From Phaeosaccion multiseriatum (lineage: Eukaryota > Ochrophyta, other classes), in NCBI GenBank assembly GCA_965112735.1, contig OZ218964.1:1612001-1676000 (forward strand): a stretch of DNA of 64,000 nucleotides, read 5' to 3'. Position 1 is the stretch's first letter. Each line of letters begins with the position of its first letter. The notes under the pieces are model-generated. The model ran no database searches. It saw nothing but the letters and a program-made list of their open reading frames with translations, and was not told where the DNA came from. This document shows, piece by piece, positions 46,226 through 58,192 of this stretch. The position numbers were made by a program, and so were the translations under genes.

Positions 46226-49200
46226 CTCTCTCTTCCTCTCTCTCCCCCCCTCCGTGCGTGCCTCTCATCTCCTCCCCCCTGCCCCGCCTAAGGGCACCAA
46301 CCTGTAGTACCAGTTGTTCACCCTGAACTCATTCGCACGGATGTGCGCCTGTGTGCGCTCGCGGCTCTGCGTGTCAAATGCCAAATGTCAAGTATCAAAT
46401 GTCAAGTATCAACTAGATCAAGGAAGGCAAGCAACAAACCGGACATCAGGCTTAAACTCTCACTCCACTCCTCTCCTCTCTTCAACTCACCCAAGTGGGT
46501 CCATACGGGATGAAGAATGAAGCATAGTCGCTGTCCTTTGCTGTCTGCCGGTGCACGTGCTCCTGCTCGGTCGTGTGGGACAGTAGCCCACTGTACACGA
46601 GTATGTCTGAAAAGAGGCCCCTGTTCTCTCCCCATGACAGGGTCAAGTGGTACTTTCGGAAGTTGGCATCCCAGGCCACCAGCCTTGCCAACCCGTCGTA
46701 CTGCGGAGGCACGGCACAGCACAGCACAGCACAGCAGAAGGGAGTAGAGTAGAGTATAGGGGGTGAGAGGTGGAGGATAAAGGGACGGCCAGCAGCATGA
46801 TGAGGGGGGGAGGGGGGGGGAGGAGGGGACTGTACACTGTGCGCAGAGCAGCACAGCCCTGGTCGATAGGGCAGGGGAGAGGAGAGGAGGGGAGGGGAGG
46901 GAAGGGGAGGGGAGGGGCGGGGAGGGAATAGGAGCAGGAGAGGAGCGGACTAGGAGAGTGAAGCGGAGGACTCAGGAGGGCTGGGGAGGGACTGGGAGGG
47001 CCACTCCTACCTCCTCCCTCCCCCTTCCTCCTGAGTCCTCCTTCCTTCCTCCCTCCCCCTTCCTCCCTCCTCCTCCCTCCTTCCTCCTCTCACCTCCCTC
47101 CCCCTTCCTCCCTCCCCCCTCCTCGCTCCCGCTTCCTCCCTCCTCCATCCTCTCTCCCCCCTTCTCCCTCCTACCGTACCTGGAAATGCCCTGTGGAGGA
47201 CTTGAGCGAGAGCAGGGTCGGGTTGATGCGAGCCCTGTCCAGGCCGGGAACCATCACTGATGAGAGCCAAGGGAGGAAGAGATCAGAGAGCAAACCACAC
47301 ACACAGCAAAGGTTTGTTGGGCACGGGAGATATGCAGCGGAACGCATCGGAGAAGGGGTGAGATGAAACAAGCATATGAAAAGAGAACAGAAGATCAAAC
47401 ACGCATGAGAAGAAAACAGATCAAACAAGCAAGAGACGGAGTGAGGAGGGGGAACGAGAGGTGTACAAAAGCAGAGGGAAAGGACATAAGGACGGGTTTA
47501 AGTGGCAGCAATAGCAGCAGCAGCAACAACAGCAGCAACAGCAGCAGCAGCAGTTGGTGATACTGCACCAGGTGGGGTAGAAGGTGAGATGTACGCCACG
47601 CATGCACACACACGTACACACACACACGCACACACACGCACACACGCATGGACGCACCGCTGTATCCTCTCCTTGTGTACTTGAAGAGCCTGGACACGTA
47701 GGTGGGGGACCGGTACGACAGATCCACCATGTTGTATTGCCGACAGATGGCTCGGCAGGCCCTGTGTGTACAGCAAAGCACAGCGGGGGAACGCACGGCA
47801 ACAAGGCCGGCCAAGGTAAGGCAGTGAAAAGCAGGGCGAGGAGGGTGGGGTGGAGAGACTGGAAGCAACACGGAGGAGTCAGAGAACATAGAGGCTCGTT
47901 GTGTAAGGTGTAAGGTACGACATATGGTGGAGGGGAGTGAGTGGGAGAGAGAGAGAGTGGGACGGGCAGAGAGAGGGAGAGGGGACACAGATGTTCAGCA
48001 AGAGAGAGACCAGAGAGACATAGAGAAGGAGAGAGTGAACGGGACAGAAAGTCGCAGGATAAGAGAGAGAGAGAGAGAGATTTCCTCCTCCTCCTGCTGC
48101 GGCTGATGCTGCTTCTCTTCCTCCACCTCCTCCTCTCCTCCTCCTCCTCCTGCTGCTGCTGCTCTTTCTCCTCTTCCTCCTCGTCCTTCTCCTCCTCTGC
48201 CTCTTCCTCCCCGTCCTCCTCCTCCTCCTCCTCCTTCTGCTGCTGCTGCTGCTGCTAACCTGTTGGTTGCCCACACCGTGACTCCATCAAAGGCCACAGA
48301 GCACGAGTCCACATCGAAGCCGTGAATCACCTCCGCCAAGGTCTTGTACAGACGCTGAGTATAGGCATATGGAGAGAGGGAGAGACGGAGGGTGAGAGAG
48401 AGGGAGGGGGGGAGGGGGGCAGGGAGGGTGAGAAGCACACGTTGCACACATGCCGCACTGCCCCACTGCGCGAGCACTTGAGGCAGCAAATCAGATGACC
48501 GACCGATCGCTCTGTGTGAGGAGGGGATGCGAGTCGAGTCGAGAAGCGACAAGAAGACAAGAAGCAGCAGCCACGGGAGAGGTGGGAGAGGTGGGGAGGC
48601 GGGGAGACGGGAGGGACAGGCCGGGGGGAGAAGATCGGACAGCCGTACAATAGCAGCAGCCACAACGTACTAAGAGTATGTCCGCGCGTGCGTACGTATA
48701 CATACATACGCACTTACGTACTTACCAGAACAATCTGCAGCTTCCTCTTGGGGTACTCGGAGCAGAGAGTGATGGTGTTGAGCATCTTCACTGCGAAGAC
48801 TCGTGGGTTGGCCTTGCGGACCGCTTTGTAGATCTCGGCCACTGGAGGCAGAGTGGGTGGAGGGTAGGGAGGGAGGGTGGGAAGGTGAGTGGGAGAGAGG
48901 GAGAGAGCGAGGGAGGGAGGGAGGGAGGGAGGGGGGGGAGCGGCGGGCAGAGTTGGTGGAGGCGGCGAAGGATTCAAAGGAGGAGGAAGAGGACGAAGAG
49001 GAGGGTGCTGCTGCTGCTGCGGGGTGCGGAGGGGAGAGGACAGAGGATACGTGCATGCGAAGACTACTCAATGCCACTGCCACCAGTGCTTCGGCACCTC
49101 GGGCGCTTCGGCTTACCTTTCGCATTGGCTTGCTCAGGTGTGAGCCCTGCAGGCCATCGGGCGAGGGAGGGGGGGGGGGGAGGAAGACAAGTATTTGGAG

Positions 49201-50272
49201 TATTTGGAGGAGGACAGGGTCAGGTCAGGTCAGCAGCGCCTCCTCTCTGCGTTTCCCTCTCTTTCCATCTGTCGCACGTTCCACTCTTCCAACCCCCCGA
49301 GGACACAAAACAAGGCACAGTGAAGCTCGGTATGAAGAGCCATGAAGTGCCATTATGTACGCTAAGCTAAGCACACCCCCCCTTCCCATCTCGTTTCTTG
49401 CACCACTTGCTCGCCTCCTCATCCTGGTTCTCACCCTGGCCCTCACCCTTGCAGCTTTTCCCCTCACTCTCACCTTGACCCTCTCACCCTCACCCTCACC
49501 TTTACCTGCACCCTCACCCTCACCCTCACCACCACCCTGACCCTGACCCTTGCCCCTTACCACACTCATCTTACCGTAGATAAAGATGTCCACGTCCTTT
49601 TGGAAGGCCGCAATAAGGGGTTAGGGCATAGCCATGGCAGTAACCATGGCACAGCCAAGCCAATGGGGTACAGCCACCAAGTCAAGCATTGACATTGTTC
49701 GTTGGAGGGCGGGCCAAAAGCATTGGAAAGGAATGTCGCCATGCGTTAAAGTACAGACGAGTGTTGGAAGGGGAAGAGTCGCAAATAGGGCTATGGAGGC
49801 AGAGCCCCCCCGGTCTTCCGTCAATCATCAATCCCTCCCCTCTCCCTGTGGGCCCCAAGTAACAGGCCTACAAAGGATATATACTCAAAGTCTTTGTTCG
49901 ATATCTAACTGTATGACACACTTACATTGCCCCGGTAGGCGTGGTTATGGTAGTATGCCCGGAGGTTGCCCAGCGGAGGAGGAGTGAGGCAGGCAAGCAC
50001 CGCCCCGCCCGCCACAACGACATTGTTCCAATCTACATGGACAAGTTGGTCCTCCGTGAAAGTCCTGAACTGTGAGATGAAATCCTCTCGACCCACCGCA
50101 GCAGGGCCCTTGGTGTGCCTCTCGCGATGGCAGTCGAAGAGCAGGGGGTGCTCTTCCTCGGAGGCATCGAGGCCGCTGTATTGGAACAAGTGGGCGTTTT
50201 CGAGCACATCGACGCATCCGAGTGTGGGGTCGAACAGGGCCCTCGGAATGCTGTGGAATGGGAGGAAGGTAA

Positions 50273-50325
<53 letters not shown>

Positions 50326-50641
50326 GGAGGAGGAGGAGGAGGAATAGGAGGAGAAGGGAGGTGGAGGGGACGAGTCAGGTCAGGTGTGAGAGGTGAGGGG
50401 TGAAGCGGTGCAACAGCTCTCTTGCCACCCAAGTACTCACGCACACACTTACACACTCACGCACACACTCACACACTCACGCACACATGCACTCACCCCT
50501 GGGCCGCAGACGCGTCTTCTCCTTCCTTACGTATGGCCTTGAGCGCTTCGAGGAAGCCCTCCGTGCTCTGATAGGCGAACATGGCGCGGTACTGCCGAGC
50601 CTTCCTGGCCCAGTTGTCGTTGATCTCCTGCGTGTGTGTGC

Positions 50642-50680
<39 letters not shown>

Positions 50681-53600
50681 TGTGTGTGTGCGTGTGAGAG
50701 AGAGAGAGTATGTATGTGTGTGTATGTGTATGAACGTGTGTGAGTGCATTTGTGTGTCTCTCTCTCTGTGTGTGTGCATGTGTGTGTATGTATGTGTGTT
50801 GTGCCTGTGTGCCAGCCAGATCCCCTCCCTCCCTTCCTCCTCTAACCTTCCACTGAAAGAAGTCCCCCTGATCGAAGAGCTTGCTCTGCTGGAAGGTCTG
50901 CACCCCCTCGAATCCAAGGTGGTCGAAGATGAAGCTCACGTACTCGCTCAGCAGATTGGCGAGCACGGGCACTGCTCAGAGACAATCATGCACGCACCAG
51001 GCCGAGCAGAATTAAGACAAAAGCAAGACAGGAAGTGAGGAGAGGGAAGGGAGGATAGGGTAAGATGGGAGGGAGAGAGGAAGGTAAGACAGGGTAGGAA
51101 AGACAGGGCAAGACAAGCAGACCGGGGTCCGGGAGTGAACTTGGGACCGGGAAGAAGCTGCGGGGGGGCAGCAAACAAATAAACAAACAGCAGGACTTGT
51201 GTGCTACTCTCAAGGGCTTCCCTCATACTCCGTGGCTTCACTCACGATTCTTCTCCGGGTTTCTGTTGATGAGGGCCGCGGAAGCTGACGCCGCCAGATC
51301 GCTAAGGGGACGCACAGACACACACAGAGAGACACAGACACACACAGACACACACACACCCCACACACACGACCCCAGAGCAAAGCAACGGGTAAGGAGG
51401 TCGAGGATCAGAAACGCATCATGGAGAATGGTAAAAGAGGCAAGGGAAGAAGGGCACAGCAAAGGGGAGGAAGGCGCAAGTTGTTGTTGTAAGTCGTCCG
51501 TGTCGACACCACCCAAGGTGCAAGGCGCCCAAGGTGGCCACGCAAAGCCCATCCCAGGCAATCATACGAGCATGCGAATGACCCCCCACCCCCTCTCTCA
51601 CTCTCTCTCCCTCTCTCTCTCTACTACCCCCCCATCTGTCCCTGCCCCTCTTCTCTCTCTCTCTCTCTCCCTCTCACGCTCCTCACACGTCCTTACCGCA
51701 GTGACGGGATGTCTGCCCCACTACTGAGGTAGAGGTAGGGCCCACAAGGGCTAGGGGGTGAGGGGAAACATGTCGGAGGGGCGCTGGAGAGAGAGGCACA
51801 GCCAGAAGAGCCCTCCTGAGCAGAGAATCATCATTCAAGAGCAAGGGCCAGGGTGGAAGGAGGGACAGAGGGAGAGAAAGGGGGGGGGGGGGGAGAGGGA
51901 GAGATAGAGAGGGAGGGGGAGAGAGAAAGGGACAGGGAGAGATGGAGATAGAGACAGAGACAGAGAGAGAAACGCTTAAAACTTGTACTCTTCACTCTTC
52001 GCCGTCTACCAGGTCAGTTCACTTCATTAGACCTTCACCAATGTAGACAACTACCGATCCAAAATGTCGATCCGCAACATCGACTACCCCTCCCCCGCTC
52101 CCCCCCTCACCTTTGCCGCAGTATTCTGGGAGCGAATGGCTTCATCTCTCTCCCTTCTGCGCTTCTTGGTATTACTCTCTCGTGCAGCCTTTCTGGCTTC
52201 TGCTGCCTTCTTGCCTTCTGCTGTCGTCGTCCCGACTGCGAAGCCCGGGCTCTCCTTATCGGCGCCACTCCCGACACTCTTGAAGAGCCCTCCGGTCTTT
52301 CGAATCATTTGCTCACACTCCAGCAGGCGCTGCAAGCAGGGAGGAGGGGGAAGGAGGAGCAAGAGAGGAAGAGGAGAAGGAGGAACGGTCAGACAAAGAG
52401 ACAACAACAACAGCACACGCGCGTGAGGTGAGGTGAGGTGAAGTGAGGTGAAATGAGAGGTGAGGTGAGATGAAATGAGAGGTGAAGTGCGGTGAAATGA
52501 GGTGAAATGAGAGGTGAGGTGAGGTGAAATGAGAGGTGAGGTGAGATGAGGTGAGATGAGGTGAAGTGAGGTGAGATGAGAGGTGAGGTGAGATGAGGTG
52601 AAGTGAGGTGAAGTGAGGTGAGATGAGAGGTGAGGTGAGGTGAGGTGAGATGAGAGGTGAGGTGAGGTGAAATGAGAGGTGAGGTGAGGTGAAATGAGAG
52701 GTGAGGGGAGGTGAGAGGCGAGGTGAGGTGAGGTGAAGTGAGGTGTGGTCATGAGGTGTGGTCAGGTTGTCAGGTTCACTCACCTCCTTGGCCTCCTTGG
52801 CGAGCACGTTCTTGCTCTGATCTCCGAGGGTGCGCACGATGTAACGGAAGTCGCGGATGGCCTGTGATGTCATGTGATGTCATGTGATGAGAGGTGATGA
52901 GGAGTGAGGTGTGTGTGAGGTAAGACATGGGTTTGAGAAATGGTCCAGTCAGTCAGAGACAAGACAAGAGCAGCGAGGCAAAAGGCAGTGGCAGAGACAG
53001 AGACAGCAAGACATCAGAGGGGGAGAGGCGGAGAGGCCGCGGCGGAGTGAGGAAGGGAGTAAAGGAGAGGAGAACAGGGCTGAAGCTGAAACTCACCGCA
53101 TTGTAGTTCTTCCTCTCCTTGCTGGCGAGGCCTCTCGTGGAGTAGCCCTGGGCGGAGCACACCAGCACAAGCCGTAGTAGCAGGGGCAGCAGGAATAGCG
53201 TATGTTGTGATTGATGGAGATGGACAGGCAAGCGCCGGCATAGAGGGGATGAAACTGTCACTGACTTACTACAAGCCTTTGTAATGGATAGGCAAGTATC
53301 AGAAATGAAGCCACAGTGGTAGGCAACGACCGGCCCCCCTCGATGTCAGTATTCATCAGTATGGGAGTTTCCCACGATAGATACGAGCACGACGGGCCTC
53401 ACTCAAAGCGCACGCATTCACGCACACACACTACACACACACGTACACAGAGACAGAGACACACACACACCAGAGAGAGAAGAACCACAGAGAGAGACAT
53501 AGATACACATACACAATAGGGAGAGACAGATACCATGAGAGCTGACGTATATACATACATACGTACGCGTATGCACCTACGTACCTTGAGGTAGGTGGGG

Positions 53601-55664
53601 TCCATTTCGATGCAGTGGTTGGCGTCGAAGCTCGCACTACCCATGTTGCCCCACTTGAGGTGGGCTAGAGCCCTGTTCCCGTACAGCCTTGAACAAAGGA
53701 TCCTGGCCTCCTTCTCCACCTCCTCCTCTTTTCCGTAGGGGCCCAGCGCCTCCTCCTCCTCCCCCTGCGGCCCTTCCCCCCCCTCCTCGTCGCCCTTCTC
53801 TTCCTCCTCGCCCTCGAGCTGAAACCGCGTAATGGGGGCGGGGAGCACTCTGTGCGACACGTACTGAAGAGCCTCAGAGTAGTGATCCACGGCCTCCGAG
53901 AGTCTGAGAGAGAGTGAGAGAGAGGGCGGGGGGGGGGGGGGGGCGGGGAGCGTGTGTGAGAGAGGGAGAAGAGAGAGGGGGGGGGAGAGGGGAGCACACA
54001 CAACATAAGGGGGGAGGATAAGCACGAGGAAATGAGGAACTTCACCAAAAGAAGGGGCCGAGTAGGTGGCAAGCAGGCAGGCTCATGGGCAGACAGGAAG
54101 GGAGGCATGTGGACAGGCAAGCAGGTAGAGCGAGAGCTGAGGCAAGGGCTACATGAGGACAACAGTAGCACGTAGGACACAAAGGAGGCCCAGCGGCAAG
54201 AGAGGCTCACGCACACACGCACACACACACACACGCGCGCACACGCGCACACACACCTCTGGTTCTGGAAGGCGACATTGCCCTGGTCCTTGAGCTTTGT
54301 CGCCACCGCCACTGCCTCCCCGAGGGTCTTGTCCGAGCCGAGACGCGCCTGCTGCCCAGCAGGACTGTGAGCCTCGAGCTGCCTGCGCTGCACCTCAATC
54401 ACGCGCATGGCCTTCTGTAACTGCTCCTCCAAGCTTGGGCCCGCCGTTTCAGACCCCGCAGCTTTCGCCTCCCCGCCACCACTCCCTTCAGCTCCTGCTG
54501 CTGCTGCTGCTGGTGGTGGCCGTGCTGTTGCGCCCGACCCTCGGTTCCTCCGAGCCTTCCCTGCTTTCCCCCCTCTCCCCTTGGCGCTCGTACTGCTTGA
54601 CACGCTCCTATTATTTACTCCCCCTGTTCCTCCTTTGAGTGATCGCTTACGGGCCAGCGGCGGTCTCTCCTTATCTTGATCCTCTCCGCCGCCGCTGCTG
54701 CTGCTGCTGCTATCGTCGCTGCTGCTGCCGAGCTTGAGCAGCGCCGCTCTCAGCTTATTTGTGACGCCTTTCGATGGCGCCTTCCTGGTCGTTGTTGATG
54801 CTGCTGCTGCTGGTGCTGCTGCTGCGGCTGCCGCTGCCGCTGCCGCTGCCGCTGCCGCTGTAGGGCACGAATCGTCGCGAGCGGAAGAAGAGGGAATCAG
54901 GTAAGCGGGGGGGATCCAGCCCGTATGAGGAGGGAGAGAGGAGTTGCAACTGGAAGGCGAGGGAAAGGAAAGAGCGAAGGGGGAGGGGTGGACGTGGAAG
55001 TTGTGACAGATGGAGCAAGTTCACAAGGATATACCTTCCTTCTCCTTCAGCTGCTTCTCCACCGCCAGCTTCGCCTTTTTCGCCTGCTTGCGTCTCTGCT
55101 CCGCTTCTTCCTTCTCCTTCCTCTCCTTTGCGCGCGCTCGCTCTCGCTCTCTCTCCTCCCTCTCAGGGTCTGCTGCTCCAGAGTTCATGAAGCTACACGG
55201 CAAAGAGCAAAAGACGCATGATATCTCGTAAGTAGCCTTACGCAGAGAAATGAACGACTGGCTAAAGGACGGCCTCAAGGGCTACACAGACGTACTTGGC
55301 GAGAAACTGCATGGGGTTTGTTGCGTCCATGGGCCCTCCTGGCCCTGGGAATGGGAATGGAACCTGCGGCCCTCCCCCCCCTCCTCCTCCTGCCATTCCT
55401 TGGAACATCTGCATGAAACTCGCCATCATTTGCGGGTCCATCTGGCCTGGCATTTCTACTCCTCCTCCTCCCCCCCCCCCCCCCCCCTCCTCCTCCTCCT
55501 CCTCCTCCATCATCCGATTCCTCCGAGTTTGAGCAAAGACCCGGTGGCCCGTCGCTGCTATCGTCGTCGTCGTTGTCGATAAGTCCAGGAGGCCCTCCGT
55601 CCGAGTCACTGCTACCTCCTGTATCGCTCCCTATGTTATCCCATTTCGAGTAGTTTAACGCCAT
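45405..55664 (-). CDS. 22-exon TPR protein with nucleotidyltransferase-like domain
   Basis: Exons: 55664..55296, 55192..55035, 54857..54257, 53903..53585, 53147..53097, 52861..52784, 52329..52111, 51815..51697, 51301..51246, 50971..50847, 50627..50497, 50250..49926, 49596..49575, 49146..49117, 48841..48726, 48354..48257, 47761..47658, 47256..47180, 46700..46491, 46366..46302, 45912..45873, 45629..45405. All phases close to 1178 residues if one G is dropped from the G18 in exon 1 (complement of 55470..55487). The start is MALNYSKWDNIGSD. TPR repeats (about 360-545) read LKDQGNVAFQNQ, AVDHYSEAL, LYGNRALAHLKWGNMGSA, GYSTRGLASKE. After a Ser/Pro linker, residues about 740-1178 carry VVVAGGAVLACL, DVDIFIYG, then LQIVLRLYKTLAEVIHGFDV and DSCSVAFDG, matching the GG..DxD..D layout of nucleotidyltransferase folds. 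Exon 8 is the weakest join; two adjacent genes remain possible. Confidence 0.7.
45777..45841 (+). repeat. (CAA)n intronic repeat
   Basis: A CAA triplet tract of about 65 nt lies in the last intron of the TPR/NTase-like gene. Confidence 0.85.
46163..46222 (+). repeat. (TA)n intronic repeat
   Basis: An interrupted TA dinucleotide tract of about 60 nt lies in an intron of the TPR/NTase-like gene. It is the most AT-rich stretch of the window. Confidence 0.85.
49428..49556 (+). repeat. Degenerate CACCCT hexamer tract (intron)
   Basis: A run of CACCCT/GACCCT-type units lies in an intron of the TPR/NTase-like gene, directly 3' (in gene sense) of the 22-nt DVD microexon. Confidence 0.7.
50274..50324 (+). 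repeat. (ATG)n intronic repeat
   Basis: A near-perfect 17-copy GAT triplet tract followed by GGA units lies just upstream (in gene sense) of exon 12 of the TPR/NTase-like gene. Confidence 0.85.
52425..52747 (+). repeat. GAGGTGA-type minisatellite in an intron
   Basis: About 320 nt of short units (GGTGA, AGTGA, AATGAGAGGTGA) in higher-order groups fill the intron between exons 6 and 7 of the TPR/NTase-like gene. The pattern of repeated blocks implies recent expansion. Confidence 0.9.
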
Positions 55665-55856
55665 CGTCTGGAAGGGACTGCTGCCCTTCCTTCTTTCTCT
55701 CAAGATCCACTGTGCAAAAAAAAAAAAAAAAAAAATGAGGGAGGGGAGGGGGGTGTTTATGAGTTTCAATTCAATTGAAAACTTCAAGCCTCCCTTGTCG
55801 AAAAGAAAGGATAGAGGCGCCGGCCAAAACAGGAAGCAGGGTCGCCTCGAAGCATG
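55665..55856. promoter_or_regulatory. Upstream region of the TPR/NTase-like gene
   Basis: It contains an A21 run (55713..55735) close to the start codon and otherwise no recognised feature. Confidence 0.35.
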
Positions 55857-56090
55857 TCAGGGGCCGAATAAATACAATATCCCCCTTATGCTGGCAATCC
55901 GCTTTCTTCTTTCCCACCTCATCCAAACAAAAATGACATGCCCAGCCTTGAAGCCCTCCTGAATCATATCCTCGAAAACCTTTCCAACAGCGACGCTTGG
56001 GCGGGAGGCGCCACGTCTCATCTCTTTCCTCGTGAGCCCCAGCCTCCTGATGATGCGACGCATTGTTGCTCGCGAGACTTCGAAGCCGCA
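55857..56090 (-). pseudogene. Transposase helix-turn-helix fragment (Tc1/mariner-like)
   Basis: An open minus-strand frame encodes CGFEVSRATMRRIIRRLG followed by LTRKEMRRGAS. The VSRATMRRIIRRLGLTRK segment strongly resembles the second helix-turn-helix of Tc1/mariner and IS630-type transposases (S..T..R.L...G...K). About 40 further residues follow to a stop, with no DDE catalytic domain. No terminal inverted repeats or target duplication were found. I read it as a remnant of a DNA transposon lodged between two genes; the family is uncertain. Confidence 0.45.
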
Positions 56091-56192
56091 CTAGTCGGAG
56101 ACCATAGAAAATGATCGAGAGCCGCCCCTGTTTATTATCAGAGGGTCGTTCGGCCAAGACCGACCTACCTCCTCCTCACTCAACCATTGTTT

Positions 56193-58141
56193 CTACATGT
56201 CCTCCCATGAAAGGGACGTGGCCACTTTGGCTGCCACTTTCCTCCTGCCAGCCCCACCCTCCTTCCCCTTGGCGGCGCTGCCCTTGGTCTTGGTGGTGCT
56301 TCCCTTGGTCGCCGCCCCCGATGACACCTTGGCCTTCTTTGCCGCAGCACCCGCCTGCCGCGGCGCCTTTGCCTTTGCCTTCCCCTTCCCCTTTCCCTGT
56401 CCGACCACCTCCTCGCTCGCCCCCACCTCGAGCTTTCCCTTCTTATCCTTCGCCGCGGCCTTCTTAGGCACTGCTGCTGGCTTCTTCTTGCCGCTGGCTT
56501 TCTGGGCTGCTCTTCGCGCGTTGTGAGCTTTCTCGTCTGCCTTGGCCTTGGGTCTGTACACTACTTTCTCCACAGGCTTTCCTTTCTTCTTCTTCCCCGC
56601 CACCTTCTTCACTACCACTGTCCTTTCTTCTTCCTCCTCCTCCTCCTCCTCCTCCTCCTCCTCCCCCCTCCTCCTCCTCCTCCTCCTCCAAACCCACCTC
56701 ATTCGCACTCTCCTCCTCCTGCTCCTCGCCACCCTCCTCTTCTTCCTCCTCCTCCCCTTCGTCATCCTCATCCTCATCGCTCATATCCACATCCCCGTCC
56801 CCATCCTCCATCTCCCCTGCCTTCCTCTTCTTGGTCGCCTTGGCCGCTGCCTTCTTGTCCTGAATGCTCTTGAGCTTCTCTGCAAGCCCCGGCACCTCTA
56901 CCATCACCTCCGGCTCGGCCTTGATGCTCGCAATGGTCTCTCCCTCCGCCAGGGGAGGCGCCACAAAGAAGGGAAGCTTGCCTCTTTGCCAGTCGTTGAT
57001 CACATTCACCGCAATACATCCCAAGTCGGGTTCCCCGCCCTGCATCAGCCTACCCTGCTTCTTGGCCACCTGCGTCAGAAAGTCCTCCGCGTCCTTCCAG
57101 TCCCCCACCCCGTACACCCGCTTCATGTACTCCTTCTTGACCCTCTCCAGGATGGGAGGCACAAACTCTGTGGGGTCGGGCAGCCTCTCTGCGCGCACCA
57201 CCCCCTTGAGCACTGTCTCTGCCTCGTCGTCGCCAACATCGTACACCACACCGGGGCAGTCAATAATGTATATTCTCCGCATCAGCGTAATGTATTGCCA
57301 CACCTTCGTCTCCCCAGGGATGGGAGCCACTTTGCACACCTTCTTCTTCTTGAGTGTGTTGATGATGGAGCTCTTGCCCACGTTGGGGTAACCGACGATA
57401 CCCACCGATATCTGCTTCCTGTCCGTGTGCAGCTTTGCGAATTGCCGCAACAGGTTGATGAGCGCTCCCTTGCCGAAGCTGTTGGTGATACTCGCGTGGA
57501 AGGCAAGCGTGGGGTTGTCTTTGCTGAGGATCTTTACCCACTTCTTCGTCACCCAGTTGGGCACCAAGTCACACTGAACAGGTTGGGAGGAAGCAGGAGG
57601 GAGGGGGGGGGGGAGGCGGGGCAAGTGTTAGAGCAGAAGAAGGGAGGAGGAGGAGTGGAGGGGACATTGACATTGGAGAGGTCAGTCCCTCAGGGTTGTG
57701 ACAGGACTCTGATTGATGGGGACGCACCGGACGGACTACCATCCCCCATCCTACACATGAACGCACATGCTCACGCGCAAGTCCACGCCCCTCTTTCCTT
57801 CCCCTCCCTCCCTCCCTCCCTCCCTCCCTCCCTCCCTCCCTCCCCCCCTCTCTCTTAGTCCGGACCTTATTGATGACGAACACCAAGTGTTTGTGCGGTG
57901 CGTTCTTCTTGAGATGCTTCTCCATGTGCATGCAGCGCGTCCCTGGCACGTTGCGCGCGTCAAGCACCTGAATCACCACGTCCGAGCAGTCCAGCACCTT
58001 GTACAGCTCCGCCCAGATGCGCTTGCTCTGCCCCTTCTCAAACAGGTCCTTGCGCGTGAAGGTCTCGTACTCCAGGTCCTCCTCGTCCTCCAGCGCGCGT
58101 GCGCCTGTGTCTCTGCGGCCCACTTTCTCGTATGCCTCTTG

Positions 58142-58192
<51 letters not shown>

